DNA of 64,000 bases from Odiellus spinosus (lineage: Eukaryota; Arthropoda; Arachnida; Opiliones; Phalangiidae). The stretch is taken from positions 16,537,187 to 16,601,186 of the forward strand of contig OY987228.1 of NCBI GenBank assembly GCA_963920705.1, in the 5' to 3' direction. Shown in pieces: positions 10,637 through 24,606 of this stretch (its first letter is position 1; each line of letters starts with the position of its first letter). The position numbers and the translations under genes are program-made. The notes below the pieces were generated by a model. It saw only the letters and a list, made by a program, of their open reading frames with translations, was not told the DNA's origin and made no database searches.

Positions 10637-13600
10637 TCTTGCTTTACCGCAATCTTTCAGTTTGAAAACACAAAGTACTATATGGTTTATCTAAATTATA
10701 TTTTAACAATCACAAAGTTAAATATGATATCTTTAGAAAGATTTACATCCAATAATAATATTTTAAAGGACAAGTATCATAAATTAACTTTTTAGATAAT
10801 AATTATTTTTTACAAATATCAAGTTAGATTGAATACTTAATAGTGACTATCACCTAACAAATCTTAACATGGGCTCTTAATATAGCTACAGTGGGTGTCT
10901 CAATGCGGATTAAGCCCAGTTCATTGGCTAGAACACGTCTGACGTTTATTCCCCCTCGAACGGTACTTCTCTTAAAATGGAAAGTTATATAATGTATTTT
11001 ATTGCAATGATTATAGCTTGCTTTAAATTATTTTATCCTCATTTCAAGAGACATTTTTAGCCTGCAACATAAATTATATTTAACTACACCAGTTCACTGA
11101 CAGTTTGTGAAACTTTTTATCCCCTATGCGCGTTAAATATTAGGCGTTATTATACCTCGGATTTCGTTGGTCTGAAAAATAATAATTAAATATAAATGCT
11201 TAAGATTGATCCAGCAGCACGTGACCTTTAAACCTTTAATAGAAAAGTCTTAAGTAAATTAAGATAGTTTAAGAGCTTCATATTAAGTTCAAAGATAATT
11301 TAAAAATAAGGCTAATTTAATCAAAAACTGAAAAAAAGTTGTTTTTGAGATATATCTTCTTTTAAAATGTATCACTATTTATCAGTATATGTTGTCAATC
11401 TGACGTCACAAATCGATAAAACTATTTTAATTTTGAATGTTTTTATTTGTCCCCCACGCTCGACGTCAGAAAGGGATTATTTATTATTTACGTTTCATTC
11501 GAGAAAATATTAAAGAAAAAAAGAAACTATAGCAATCTTGGATATTCTTTCGCTTTCGAGTTGTTCTCGACAACTCGATTGATTTCCTTCAGAAAGGCGC
11601 GGCACACTTTAGTTTTTATCATATAAAGTTTCAAAGGCGTTGAGGCGAGATTCCCTTATACTTTTCACGATGTTAGGAATGCTTTTGTCAGAAATCGCTT
11701 TGTTTGAAAAGCAAGGCTAAAAGCGTCGAAAAACCGTCACGCTATCTCGCAAAGGTCCAAAGGAAGCGTCCGCGATGTCTAGAAGCGTATTCGAGAAGTT
11801 TCTTCTAAGCTTATTGATCATATACCTTCTTCACCTTCGGCGTTTTGATCAAAATGAATAATTCCTTTTTGAATAAATAACGAAGCGGAGTATACAAGAG
11901 CGTACAATTTGAAACATCTACCTTTTTTCCCACAACGTTTGACATTGGTTATTAATCCGCCCAAGTTTTCTTTATTGGGCAAACTGTTCTTGAACTGAAG
12001 TATTTATATATATTTATATATACCAGTACCGCTGAAAATAAATTAGCTAGGAAAGACGCGTAATACCTCTGGGGAATTAAGTGTTTGGGGGATGAAAGTT
12101 CCTCGTTAGTCCTCGTATATGGTAGAAGTGACCACTCCCCCGTCTAATTTAGAAATAGGAGATCGTCGAACGGTCTTTGTTAATTAAAAATCTTTTATAT
12201 ACACCGGAAACTATTGGATTTTCGTACGCTTAATTGGGCGATATATAAATTAAAGGTTGAGTGAAAACAAAATCCCTCTAAAGACAATTAAAATAGATTT
12301 ATAAATAGAAACCAACCCTGGAAGTTAGAGTATAATTTAATGCAATTTAATCCAACTACGTATCCTGTAGACTCGAATTGTGAAGAGAGACGACCTTTTT
12401 CGCTGGGAGGGTGATTCTAGAGTGTAGAGGTGAAAAATGATAGTTTGAAATTACTAAACAACATGGCGCGTTTTGTACAACTATTGTTTACAATTATAAA
12501 GCTATACCCATGCACAATTCGAGTTCATGCAGATTGGTACGACTTTGGGATGCTACTGCAAACTACAAATAGCATAATTATCTATAGATGTATAACTCTA
12601 AATTTCATTTTTCAGCAATTATAATATGCCCTAATTTTTTAATAAAATTACTAGGAAAATTTTAGAGAGGCTTCCGAGTTGCAACTGAGAATAACATATT
12701 AGGCTACTATTGATTTTATTTATTTTATTTTATTTTTTTTTTTTTTTTTTTTCGAGACTCAAAAGACTGGGCCTAAATAAAAACAAATTGTAATTGAAGA
12801 AGTTAACGAGAAACAAAATTCGAAGTTAGTTTAGTATTTCTGTGTCCAAAGAGATTGGTTTTCATTTACGCGTTGTGCTCTGATCTTCTTCGTTTCAACG
12901 AACCGAAGCAAAAATGAATTTTGTCACACTCGTTCTTTCAGGGGTTTTTTCTTTTTGGTCAAAACTTATTTTGCTTTTCGGTCTAGCATTCGGAGAAAAA
13001 ACGGGGTGAATGAGTGGGATATAGGGATGGAATGGGAGTTAGTAGAAAGCTCGAGAAAGCGCTCTCTCTATCTCGATTTGTAGGGCTATCAGTCAATCTA
13101 ACGCCGTTCGAATGGGCTTCGAATCGTGGAAAAACCCTTACAACGAGAAAGGATTGAAAGTGATATGTTGGAATCATTCCTGAAAGGGCAAATGGGCGCA
13201 ATTTTCCCACTCGATGGCCTTCTTAAGTGCCAATAGATTTAGATCTCATATTTTGATTTCTCAAATTGCTTAACCCAATCCTGGTAGCAACCTTTATGTC
13301 CTTTTTATAATCGGAGATAAATTGATTTGTTTCAATTTTTTTTAGTCTCATTCAATAAATTTGCATATTTTGTGTAAAACTAGTGGTTAAAAATCAAGAT
13401 ATTGATTATATTACAATGGCAATGAATTTAAAATTTATGCTTTTAATTTAAATTACTTAAAGTGACAATTAAACCCAACAATAAAAGCTAGCCTATAGTT
13501 TTCTCATCGATAAAATAGGCCTTATAAACTAGAAAAAACAGGAAAAACATGTATTAAAATCAATTTATAATTTTTTAGGAAAGTAGACATAACGAGGATA

Positions 13601-13869
13601 CGTAAAAAATTTATTTTTGCCGTTGAAAAGTCTCTGACTAATGAACAATAGTGTGCGCCTCTTAAGCTTATAGTTTGAAATGTTTTACCGTCGGAATAAA
13701 GCGGGCTTCGCACCTGATTGGCCGGAAATTAAGCTGTTCAAGGACGATACTTCAAATTTTCCATTGATCCATTTAGTTAAAAATTATTCCAAGCTTAATA
13801 TTAACTTGTATTTTTTTAATGGTGAAGTAGGCCAATTTTAAGGATAAAGAATGGATTGAAATTTACTTA
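10637..13869. other. Non-coding stretch upstream of the tRNA
   Basis: No exon or RNA is supported. It contains a T-tract at 12733-12752. Small open frames at 12430-12624 and 12983-13210 show no domain, conserved motif or splice context that would justify a gene call. Confidence 0.35.
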
Positions 13870-14049
13870 AGCCTACTTCAAACTAGAGACTTACAAATTG
13901 TTTTCACCGTTTTGGTAAGGTCAATATTGAAAAAAATTGAGGTCACCTGTAGAGATCCTTTGTGTAAAAATACATTTGTTAGCTTGAAAAATCGATTTGA
14001 ACATTCGAAACGATTTGAAAATCGTTTGAATCGTTGGGCTTCATTCCCA
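13870..14049. mobile_element. Degenerate GTTCACAC-type element, copy e
   Basis: The left end AAGCCTACTTCAAACTAGAG and the interior (GTAAGGTCAATATTGAAAA, GAAAAATCGATTTGAA) match the 1206 element, but the right terminus has decayed, with only GGGCTTCATTCCCAC left. It is an old relic. Confidence 0.55.
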
Positions 14050-14466
14050 CTTTAATGGAATTGGGTGCGAAACATTCTGTTGTTTAAAGTGTAGGCCTAG
14101 TAAGGATTTTATAGAATGAACCATCGAATATTAGCTCCATAAAAAAATGAAAATAATTTTTTTTTACCGTGTAAAATATTTTTTGATTTGATTAGTATTT
14201 TTTATATTCAAACACTATATTTTAGCTTCCTTTTTTCATTTTATGTTACGTTGCATTGTTTAAAGTGTAGGCCGATGTTATTTCGGTATAATACTCGCGA
14301 AGCTCTGAGGGATTCATTCAAAGGCTGAAACGCTTCTATCATTATATCTTAGCCCCTGTTGACTGTCTTTGCTATGGGCACTGATGCGCGACTAGTTGAA
14401 CACTTTTACAGGCGCTTATAGAAAATGCGTGCAAACAGCTTCTTTTTTCGCTATTATTATTTTTCA

Positions 14467-17400
14467 GGGTTGCCACAGGTCAGGGAAAACAGGGAAAATT
14501 CAGGGAATTTGAAAATGAACCAAAAAAGTCAGGGAAAAGTCTGGGAATTTTAAAATATTTTAAAAAGTCAGGTAATTAAAAAATCTTTCAAGAAGCCAGA
14601 AAATTACAATAATTATCTGCGGAAAAGATTTTAAGCTGACTGTGACAGTTGTATAGATTAGAACAAAAATATGCGTGCATTAAATATTGCTTCGCCACTC
14701 ATAAAAGTTGTTTCGCCACTCGATACAAATCGAGCAAAATTCCAAATATGAGCCCTATATTAAAATGCAAAAAGCCGTAACTTTTCTTTGCAACCACCTA
14801 GGCATAAACCGATTGCACCATTAGAAAGTAGACATTCCGTATATTATTTTAAGATCATAAAATATTGCTTCGCCACTCATAAAAGTTGTTTCGCCACTCG
14901 ATACAAATCGAGCAAAATTCCAAATATGAGCCCTATATTAAAATGCAAAAAGGCATAACTTTTCTTTGCAACCACCTAGGCAAAAACTGATTGCACCATT
15001 AGAAAGTAGACATTCCGTATATTATTTTAAGATAATAAAATATTGCTTCGCCACTCATAAAAGTTGTTTCGCCACTCGATACAAATCGAGCAAAATTCCA
15101 AATATGAGCCCTATATTAAAATGCAAAAAGACATAACTTTTCTTTGCAACCACCTAGGCATAAACCGATTGCACCATTAGAAAGTAGACTTTCCGCATAT
15201 TATTTTAAGATCATAAAATATTGCTTCGCCACTCATAAAAGTTGTTTCGCCACTCGATACAAATCGAGCAAAATTCCAAATATGAGCCCTATATTAAAAT
15301 GCAAAAAGCCATAACTTTTCTTTGCAACCACCGCTAGGCATAAACCGATTGCACCATTAGAAAGTAGACATTCCGTATATTATTTTAAGATCATAAAATA
15401 TTGCTTCGCCACTCATAAAAGTTGTTTCGCCACTCGATACAAATCGAGCAAAATTCCAATTATGAGCCCTATATTAAAATGCAAAAAGCTATAACTTTTC
15501 TTTGCAACCACCTAGGCATAAACCGATTGCACCATTAGAAAGTAGACATTCCGTATATTATTTTAAGATCATAAAATATTGCTTCGCCACTCATAAAAGT
15601 TGTTTCGCCACTCGATACAAATCGAGCAAAATTCCAAATATGAGCCCTATATTAAAATGCAAAAAGCCATAACTTTTCTTTGCAACCACCTAGGCATAAA
15701 CCGATTGCACCATTAGAAAGTAGACATTCCGTATATTATTTTAAGATCATAAAATATTGCTTCGCCACTCATAAAAGTTGTTTCGCCACTCGATACAAAT
15801 CGAGCAAAATTCCAATTATGAGCCCTATATTAAAATGCAAAAAGCTATAACTTTTCTTTGCAACCACCTAGGCATAAACCGATTGCACCATTAGAAAGTA
15901 GACATTCCGTATATTATTTTAAGATCATAAAATATTGCTTCGCCACTCATAAAAGTTGTTTCGCCACTCGATACAAATCGAGCAAAATTCCAAATATGAG
16001 CCCTATATTAAAATGCAAAAAGCCATAACTTTTCTTTGCAACCACCTAGGCATAAACCGATTGCACCATTAGAAAGTAGACATTCCGTATATTATTTTAA
16101 GATCATAAAATATTGCTTCGCCACTCATAAAAGTTGTTTCGCCACTCGATACAAATCGAGCAAAATTCCAAATATGAGCCCTATATTAAAATGCAAAAAG
16201 CCATAACTTTTCTTTGCAACCACCTAGGCATAAACCGATTGCACCATTAGAAAGTAGACATTCCGTATATTATTTTAAGATCATAAAATATTGCTTCGCC
16301 ACTCATAAAAGTTGTTTCGCCACTCGATACAAATCGAGCAAAATTCCAAATATGAGCCCTATATTAAAATGCAAAAAGCCATAACTTTTCTTTGCAACCA
16401 CCGCTAGGCATAAACCGATTGCACCATTAGAAAGTAGACATTCCGTATATTATTTTAAGATCATAAAATATTGCTTCGCCACTCATAAAAGTTGTTTCGC
16501 CACTCGATACAAATCGAGCAAAATTCCAAATATGAGCCCTATATTAAAATGCAAAAAGCCATAACTTTTCTTTGCAACCACTTAGGCATAAACCGATTGC
16601 ACCATTAGAAAGTAGACATTCCGTATATTATTTTAAGATCATAAAATATTGCGTCGCCACTCATAAAAGTTGTTTCGCCACTCGATACAAATCGAGCAAA
16701 ATTCCAAATATGAGCCCTATATTAAAATGCAAAAAGCCATAACTTTTCTTTGCAACCACCTAGGCATAAACCGATTGCACCATTAGAAAGTAGACATTCC
16801 GTATATTATTTTAAGATCATAAAATATTGCTTCACCACTCATAAAAGTTGTTTCGCCACTCGATACAAATCAAGCAAAATTCAAATATGAGCCCTATATT
16901 AAAATGCAAAAAGCCATAACTTTTCTTTGCAACCACCTAGGCATAAACCGATTGCACCATTAGAAAGTAGACATTCCGTATATTATTTTAAGATCATAAA
17001 ATATTGCTTCGCCACTCATAAAAGTTGTTTCGCCACTCGATACAAATCGAGCAAAATTCCAAATATGAGCCCTATATTAAAATGCAAAAAGCCATAACTT
17101 TTCTTTGCAACCACTTAGGCATAAACCGATTGCACCATTAGAAAGTAGACATTCCGTATATTATTTTAAGATCATAAAATATTGCTTCGCCACTCATAAA
17201 AGTTGTTTCGCCACTCGATACAAATCGAGCAAAATTCCAAATATGAGCCCTATATTAAAATGCAAAAAGCCATAACTTTTCTTTGCAACCACCTAGGCAT
17301 AAACCGACTGCACCATTAGAAAGTAGACATTCCGTATATTATTTTAAGATCATAAAATATTGCTTCGCCACTCATAAAAGTTGTTTCGCCACTCGATACA

Positions 17401-20400
17401 AATCGAGCAAAATTCCAAATATGAGCCCTATATTAAAATGCAAAAAGCCATAACTTTTCTTTGCAACCACCTAGGCATAAACCGATTGCACCATTAGAAA
17501 GTAGACATTCCGTATATTATTTTAAGATCATAAAATATTGCTTCGCCACTCATAAAAGTTGTTTCGCCACTCGATACAAATCGAGCAAAATTCCAATTAT
17601 GAGCCCTATATTAAAATGCAAAAAGCTATAACTTTTCTTTGCAACCACCTAGGCATAAACCGATTGCACCATTAGAAAGTAGACATTCCGTATATTATTT
17701 TAAGATCATAAAATATTGCTTCGCCACTCATAAAAGTTGTTTCGCCACTCGATACAAATCGAGCAAAATTCCAAATATGAGCCCTATATTAAAATGCAAA
17801 AAGCCATAACTTTTCTTTGCAACCACCTAGGCATAAACCGATTGCACCATTAGAAAGTAGACATTCCGTATATTATTTTAAGATCATAAAATATTGCTTC
17901 GCCACTCATAAAAGTTGTTTCGCCACTCGATACAAATCGAGCAAAATTCCAAATATGAGCCCTATATTAAAATGCAAAAAGCCATAACTTTTCTTTGCAA
18001 CCACCTAGGCATAAACCGATTGCACCATTAGAAAGTAGACATTCCGTATATTATTTTAAGATCATAAAATATTGCTTCGCCACTCATAAAAGTTGTTTCG
18101 CCACTCGATACAAATCGAGCAAAATTCCAAATATGAGCCCTATATTAAAATGCAAAAAGCCATAACTTTTCTTTGCAACCACCGCTAGGCATAAACCGAT
18201 TGCACCATTAGAAAGTAGACATTCCGTATATTATTTTAAGATCATAAAATATTGCTTCGCCACTCATAAAAGTTGTTTCGCCACTCGATACAAATCGAGC
18301 AAAATTCCAAATATGAGCCCTATATTAAAATGCAAAAAGCCATAACTTTTCTTTGCAACCACTTAGGCATAAACCGATTGCACCATTAGAAAGTAGACAT
18401 TCCGTATATTATTTTAAGATCATAAAATATTGCGTCGCCACTCATAAAAGTTGTTTCGCCACTCGATACAAATCGAGCAAAATTCCAAATATGAGCCCTA
18501 TATTAAAATGCAAAAAGCCATAACTTTTCTTTGCAACCACCTAGGCATAAACCGATTGCACCATTAGAAAGTAGACATTCCGTATATTATTTTAAGATCA
18601 TAAAATATTGCTTCACCACTCATAAAAGTTGTTTCGCCACTCGATACAAATCAAGCAAAATTCAAATATGAGCCCTATATTAAAATGCAAAAAGCCATAA
18701 CTTTTCTTTGCAACCACCTAGGCATAAACCGATTGCACCATTAGAAAGTAGACATTCCGTATATTATTTTAAGATCATAAAATATTGCTTCGCCACTCAT
18801 AAAAGTTGTTTCGCCACTCGATACAAATCGAGCAAAATTCCAAATATGAGCCCTATATTAAAATGCAAAAAGCCATAACTTTTCTTTGCAACCACTTAGG
18901 CATAAACCGATTGCACCATTAGAAAGTAGACATTCCGTATATTATTTTAAGATCATAAAATATTGCTTCGCCACTCATAAAAGTTGTTTCGCCACTCGAT
19001 ACAAATCGAGCAAAATTCCAAATATGAGCCCTATATTAAAATGCAAAAAGCCATAACTTTTCTTTGCAACCACCTAGGCATAAACCGACTGCACCATTAG
19101 AAAGTAGACATTCCGTATATTATTTTAAAATCATAAAATATTGCTTCGCCACTCATAAAAGTTGTTTCGCCACTCGATACAAATCGAGCAAAATTCCAAA
19201 TATGAGCCCTATATTAAAATGCAAAAAGCCATAACTTTTCTTTGCAACCACCTAGGCATAAACCGATTGCACCATTAGAAAGTAGACATTCCGTATATTA
19301 TTTTAAGATCATAAAATATTGCTTCACCACTCATAAAAGTTGTTTCGCCACTCGATACAAATCAAGCAAAATTCAAATATGAGCCCTATATTAAAATGCA
19401 AAAAGCCATAACTTTTCTTTGCAACCACCTAGGCATAAACCGATTTCACCATTAGAAAGTAGACATTCCGCATATTATTTTAAGATCATAAAATATTGCT
19501 TCGCCACTCATAAAAGTTGTTTCGCCACTCGATACAAATCGAGCGAAATTCCAAATATGAGCCCTATATTAAAATGCAAAAAGCCATAACTTTTCTTTGC
19601 AACCACTTAGGCATAAACCGATTGCACCATTAGAAAGTAGACATTCCGTATATTATTTTAAGATCATAAAATATTGCTTCGCCACTCATAAAAGTTGTTT
19701 CGCCACTCGATACAAATCGAGCAAAATTCCAAATATGAGCCCTATATTAAAATGCAAAAAGCCATAACTTTTCTTTGCAACCACCTAGGCATAAACCGAT
19801 TGCACCATTAGAAAGTAGACATTCCGTATATTATTTTAAGATAATAAAATATTGCTTCGCCACTCATAAAAGTTGTTTCGCCACTCGATACAAATCGAGC
19901 AAAATTCCAAATATGAGCCCTATATTAAAATGCGAAAAGCCATAACTTTTCTTTGCAAGCACCTAGGCATAAACCGATTGGACCATTAGAAAGTAGACAT
20001 TCCGTATATTATTTTAAGATCATAAAATATTGCTTCGCCACTCATAAAAGTTGTTTCGCCACTCGATACAAATCGAGCAAAATTCCAAATATGAGCCCTA
20101 TATTAAAATGCAAAAAGCCATAACTTTTCTTTGCAACCACCTAGGCATAAACCGATTGCACCATTAGAAAGTAGACATTCCGTATATTATTTTAAGATCA
20201 TAAAATATTGCTTCGCCACTCATAAAAGTTGTTTCGCCACTCGATACAAATCGAGCAAAATTCCAAATATGAGCCCTATATTAAAATGCAAAAAGCCATA
20301 ACTTTTCTTTGCAACCACCTAGGCATAAACCGATTGCACCATTAGAAAGTAGACATTCCGTATATTATTTTAAGATCATAAAATATTGCTTCGCCACTCA

Positions 20401-23400
20401 TAAAAGTTGTTTCGCCACTCGATACAAATCGAGCAAAATTCCAATTATGAGCCCTATATTAAAATGCAAAAAGCTATAACTTTTCTTTGCAACCACCTAG
20501 GCATAAACCGATTGCACCATTAGAAAGTAGACATTCCGTATATTATTTTAAGATCATAAAATATTGCTTCGCCACTCATAAAAGTTGTTTCGCCACTCGA
20601 TACAAATCGAGCAAAATTCCAAATATGAGCCCTATATTAAAATGCAAAAAGCCATAACTTTTCTTTGCAACCACCTAGGCATAAACCGATTGCACCATTA
20701 GAAAGTAGACATTCCGTATATTATTTTAAGATCATAAAATATTGCTTCGCCACTCATAAAAGTTGTTTCGCCACTCGATACAAATCGAGCAAAATTCCAA
20801 ATATGAGCCCTATATTAAAATGCAAAAAGCCATAACTTTTCTTTGCAACCACCTAGGCATAAACCGATTGCACCATTAGAAAGTAGACATTCCGTATATT
20901 ATTTTAAGATCATAAAATATTGCTTCGCCACTCATAAAAGTTGTTTCGCCACTCGATACAAATCGAGCAAAATTCCAAATATGAGCCCTATATTAAAATG
21001 CAAAAAGCCATAACTTTTCTTTGCAACCACCGCTAGGCATAAACCGATTGCACCATTAGAAAGTAGACATTCCGTATATTATTTTAAGATCATAAAATAT
21101 TGCTTCGCCACTCATAAAAGTTGTTTCGCCACTCGATACAAATCGAGCAAAATTCCAAATATGAGCCCTATATTAAAATGCAAAAAGCCATAACTTTTCT
21201 TTGCAACCACTTAGGCATAAACCGATTGCACCATTAGAAAGTAGACATTCCGTATATTATTTTAAGATCATAAAATATTGCGTCGCCACTCATAAAAGTT
21301 GTTTCGCCACTCGATACAAATCGAGCAAAATTCCAAATATGAGCCCTATATTAAAATGCAAAAAGCCATAACTTTTCTTTGCAACCACCTAGGCATAAAC
21401 CGATTGCACCATTAGAAAGTAGACATTCCGTATATTATTTTAAGATCATAAAATATTGCTTCGCCACTCATAAAAGTTGTTTCGCCACTCGATACAAATC
21501 GAGCAAAATTCCAAATATGAGCCCTATATTAAAATGCAAAAAGCCATAACTTTTCTTTGCAACCACCTAGGCATAAACCGACTGCACCATTAGAAAGTAG
21601 ACATTCCGTATATTATTTTAAAATCATAAAATATTGCTTCGCCACTCATAAAAGTTGTTTCGCCACTCGATACAAATCGAGCAAAATTCCAAATATGAGC
21701 CCTATATTAAAATGCAAAAAGCCATAACTTTTCTTTGCAACCACCTAGGCATAAACCGATTGCACCATTAGAAAGTAGACATTCCGTATATTATTTTAAG
21801 ATCATAAAATATTGCTTCACCACTCATAAAAGTTGTTTCGCCACTCGATACAAATCAAGCAAAATTCAAATATGAGCCCTATATTAAAATGCAAAAAGCC
21901 ATAACTTTTCTTTGCAACCACCTAGGCATAAACCGATTTCACCATTAGAAAGTAGACATTCCGCATATTATTTTAAGATCATAAAATATTGCTTCGCCAC
22001 TCATAAAAGTTGTTTCGCCACTCGATACAAATCGAGCGAAATTCCAAATATGAGCCCTATATTAAAATGCAAAAAGCCATAACTTTTCTTTGCAACCACT
22101 TAGGCATAAACCGATTGCACCATTAGAAAGTAGACATTCCGTATATTATTTTAGGATCATAAAATATTGCTTCGCCACTCATAAAAGTTGTTTCGCCACT
22201 CGATACAAATCGAGCAAAATTCCAAATATGAGCCCTATATTAAAATGCAAAAAGCCATAACTTTTCTTTGCAACCACCTAGGCATAAACCGATTGCACCA
22301 TTAGAAAGTAGACATTCCGTATATTATTTTAAGATAATAAAATATTGCTTCGCCACTCATAAAAGTTGTTTCGCCACTCGATACAAATCGAGCAAAATTC
22401 CAAATATGAGCCCTATATTAAAATGCAAAAAGCCATAACTTTTCTTTGCAAGCACCTAGGCATAAACCGATTGCACCATTAGAAAGTAGACATTCCGTAT
22501 ATTATTTTAAGATCATAAAATATTGCTTCGCCACTCATAAAAGTTGTTTCGCCACTCGATACAAATCGAGCAAAATTCCAAATATGAGCCCTATATTAAA
22601 ATGCAAAAAGCCATAACTTTTCTTTGCAACCACTTAGGCATAAACCGATTGCACCATTAGAAAGTAGACATTCCGTATATTATTTTAAGATCATAAAATA
22701 TTGCTTCGCCACTCATAAAAGTTGTTTCGCCACTCGATACAAATCGAGCAAAATTCCAAATATGAGCCCTATATTAAAATGCAAAAAGCTATAACTTTTC
22801 TTTGAAACCACCTAGGCATAAACCGATTGCACCATTAGAAAGTAGACTTTCCGCATATTATTTTAAGATCATAAAATATTGCTTCGCCACTCATAAAAGT
22901 TGTTTCGCCACTCGATACAAATCGAGCAAAATTCCAAATATGAGCCCTATATTAAAATGCAAAAAGCCATAACTTTTCTTTGCAAGCACCTAGGCATAAA
23001 CCGATTGCACCATTAGAAAGTAGACATTCCGTATATTATTTTAAGATCATAAAATATTGCTTCGCCACTCATAAAAGTTGTTTCGCCACACGATACAAAT
23101 CGAGCAAAATTCCAATTATGAGCCCCATATTAAAATGCAAAAAGCTCTAACTTTTCTTTGCAACCACCTAGGCATAAACCGATTGCACCATTAGAAAGAA
23201 GACTTTCCGTATATTATTTTAAGATCATAAAATATTGCTTCGCCACTCATAAAAGTTGTTTCGCCACTCGATACAAATCGAGCAAAATTCCAAATATGAG
23301 CCTATATTAAAATGCAAAAAGGCATAACTTTTCTTTGCAACCACCTAGGCATAAACCGATTGCACCATTAGAAAGTAGACATTACGTATATTATTTTAAG

Positions 23401-24606
23401 ATAATAAAATATTGCTTCGCCACTCATAAAAGTTGCTTCGCCACTCGATACAAATCGAGCAAAATTCCAAATATGAGCTCTATATTAAAATGCAAAAAGC
23501 CTTAACTTTTCTTTGCAACCACCTAGGCATAAACCGATTGCACCATTAGAAAGTAGACATTCCGTATATTATTTTAAGATCATAAAATATTGCTTCGCCA
23601 CTCATAAAAGTTGTTTCGCCACTTGATACAAATCGAGCAAAATTCCAAATATGAGCCCTATATTAAAATGCAAAAAGCCATAACTTTTCTTTGCAACCAC
23701 CTAGGCATAAACAGATTGCACCATTAGAAAGTAGACATTCTGCATATTATTTTAAGATCATAAAATATTGCTTCGCCACTCATAAAAGTTGTTTCGCCAC
23801 TCGATACAAATCGAGCAAAATTCCAAAAATGAGCCCTATATTAAAATGCAAAAAGCCATAACTTTTCTTTGCAACCACCTAGGCATAAACCGATTGCACC
23901 ATTAGAAAGTAGACTTTCCGCATATTATTTTAAGATCATAAATATTGCTTCGCCACTCATAAAGGTTGTTTCGTCACTCGATACAAATCGAGCAAAATTC
24001 CAAATATGAGCTCTATATTAAAATTCAAAAAGCCTGAACTTTTCTTTGCAACCACCTAGGCATAAACAGATTGCATCATTAGAAAGTAGACATTCCGTAT
24101 ATTATTTGAAGATCATAAAATATTGTTTCGCCACTCATACAAGTTGTTTCGCCACTCGATAGAAATCGAGCAAAATTCCAAAAATGAGCCCTATATTAAA
24201 ATGCAAAAAGCCATAACTTTTCTTTGCAACCACCTAGGCATAAACCGATTTCACCATTAGAAAGTAGACTTTCCGCATATTATTTTAAGATCATAAAATA
24301 TTGCTTCGCCACTCATAAAAGTTGCTTCGACACTCGATAAAAATCGAGCAAAAAGTCCAAAAATGAGCCCTATATAAAGTCAGGTAATTTTAAGATATTT
24401 TAAAAAGTCTCGGAGTTTAAAGATCTTCCAAGAAGCCAGGAAATTACAATCATTATCTACAGACAATATTTCAAGCTGACCGTGTCAGTGCAAAAGGTTT
24501 GGCGAACGCAATTATCTAAAAAATAAAAGATTAAAAATTGGATAGAATTAACTGAAATGGTCAGGGAAAATCGTTGGAAAAGGTCAGAGAAACTCAATTT
24601 TACACC
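14467..24606. mobile_element. Dispersed element carrying an expanded satellite
   Basis: Both flanks of the 178-bp array carry GTCAGGGAAAA motifs (14479 and 24560 areas). The left segment 14537-14650 and the right segment 24377-24490 are diverged direct repeats, sharing AATTTTAA, AAGAAGCCAG, AAATTACAAT and AAGCTGAC in the same order. The satellite therefore appears to have expanded from tandem units inside a mobile element. The borders are approximate, no terminal inverted repeats or target duplication could be fixed, and the class is unknown. Confidence 0.55.
14683..24375 (+). repeat. 178-bp satellite array, about 54 monomers
   Basis: Monomers of 177-180 bp run head to tail. Each carries TTGCTTCGCCACTC, a second TTTCGCCACTCGATAC 20 bp later, the palindrome TCGATACAAATCGA, GAGCCCTATATTAAAATGC, TAACTTTTCTTTGCAACCAC and ACCGATTGCACCATTAG. 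Copies in the middle are almost identical; divergence rises after about 22800 and at the right edge, as expected for an array homogenised from its centre. Marker variants recur in blocks: CCGCTAGG at 15331, 16401, 18182 and 21030, and GCGTCGCC at 16651, 18432 and 21280. The monomer length is near that of a nucleosome repeat. There is no coding capacity. Confidence 0.97.

Noticed and set aside
14683-24375. Regularly spaced repeats resembling a CRISPR array
   Set aside because: The whole 178-bp unit is repeated, with no unique spacers, in a eukaryotic context. It is a satellite.
14683-24375. Calling the satellite a centromere
   Set aside because: Monomer length and block structure fit, but no protein-binding motif such as a CENP-B box is seen and the array is only about 10 kb in this window.
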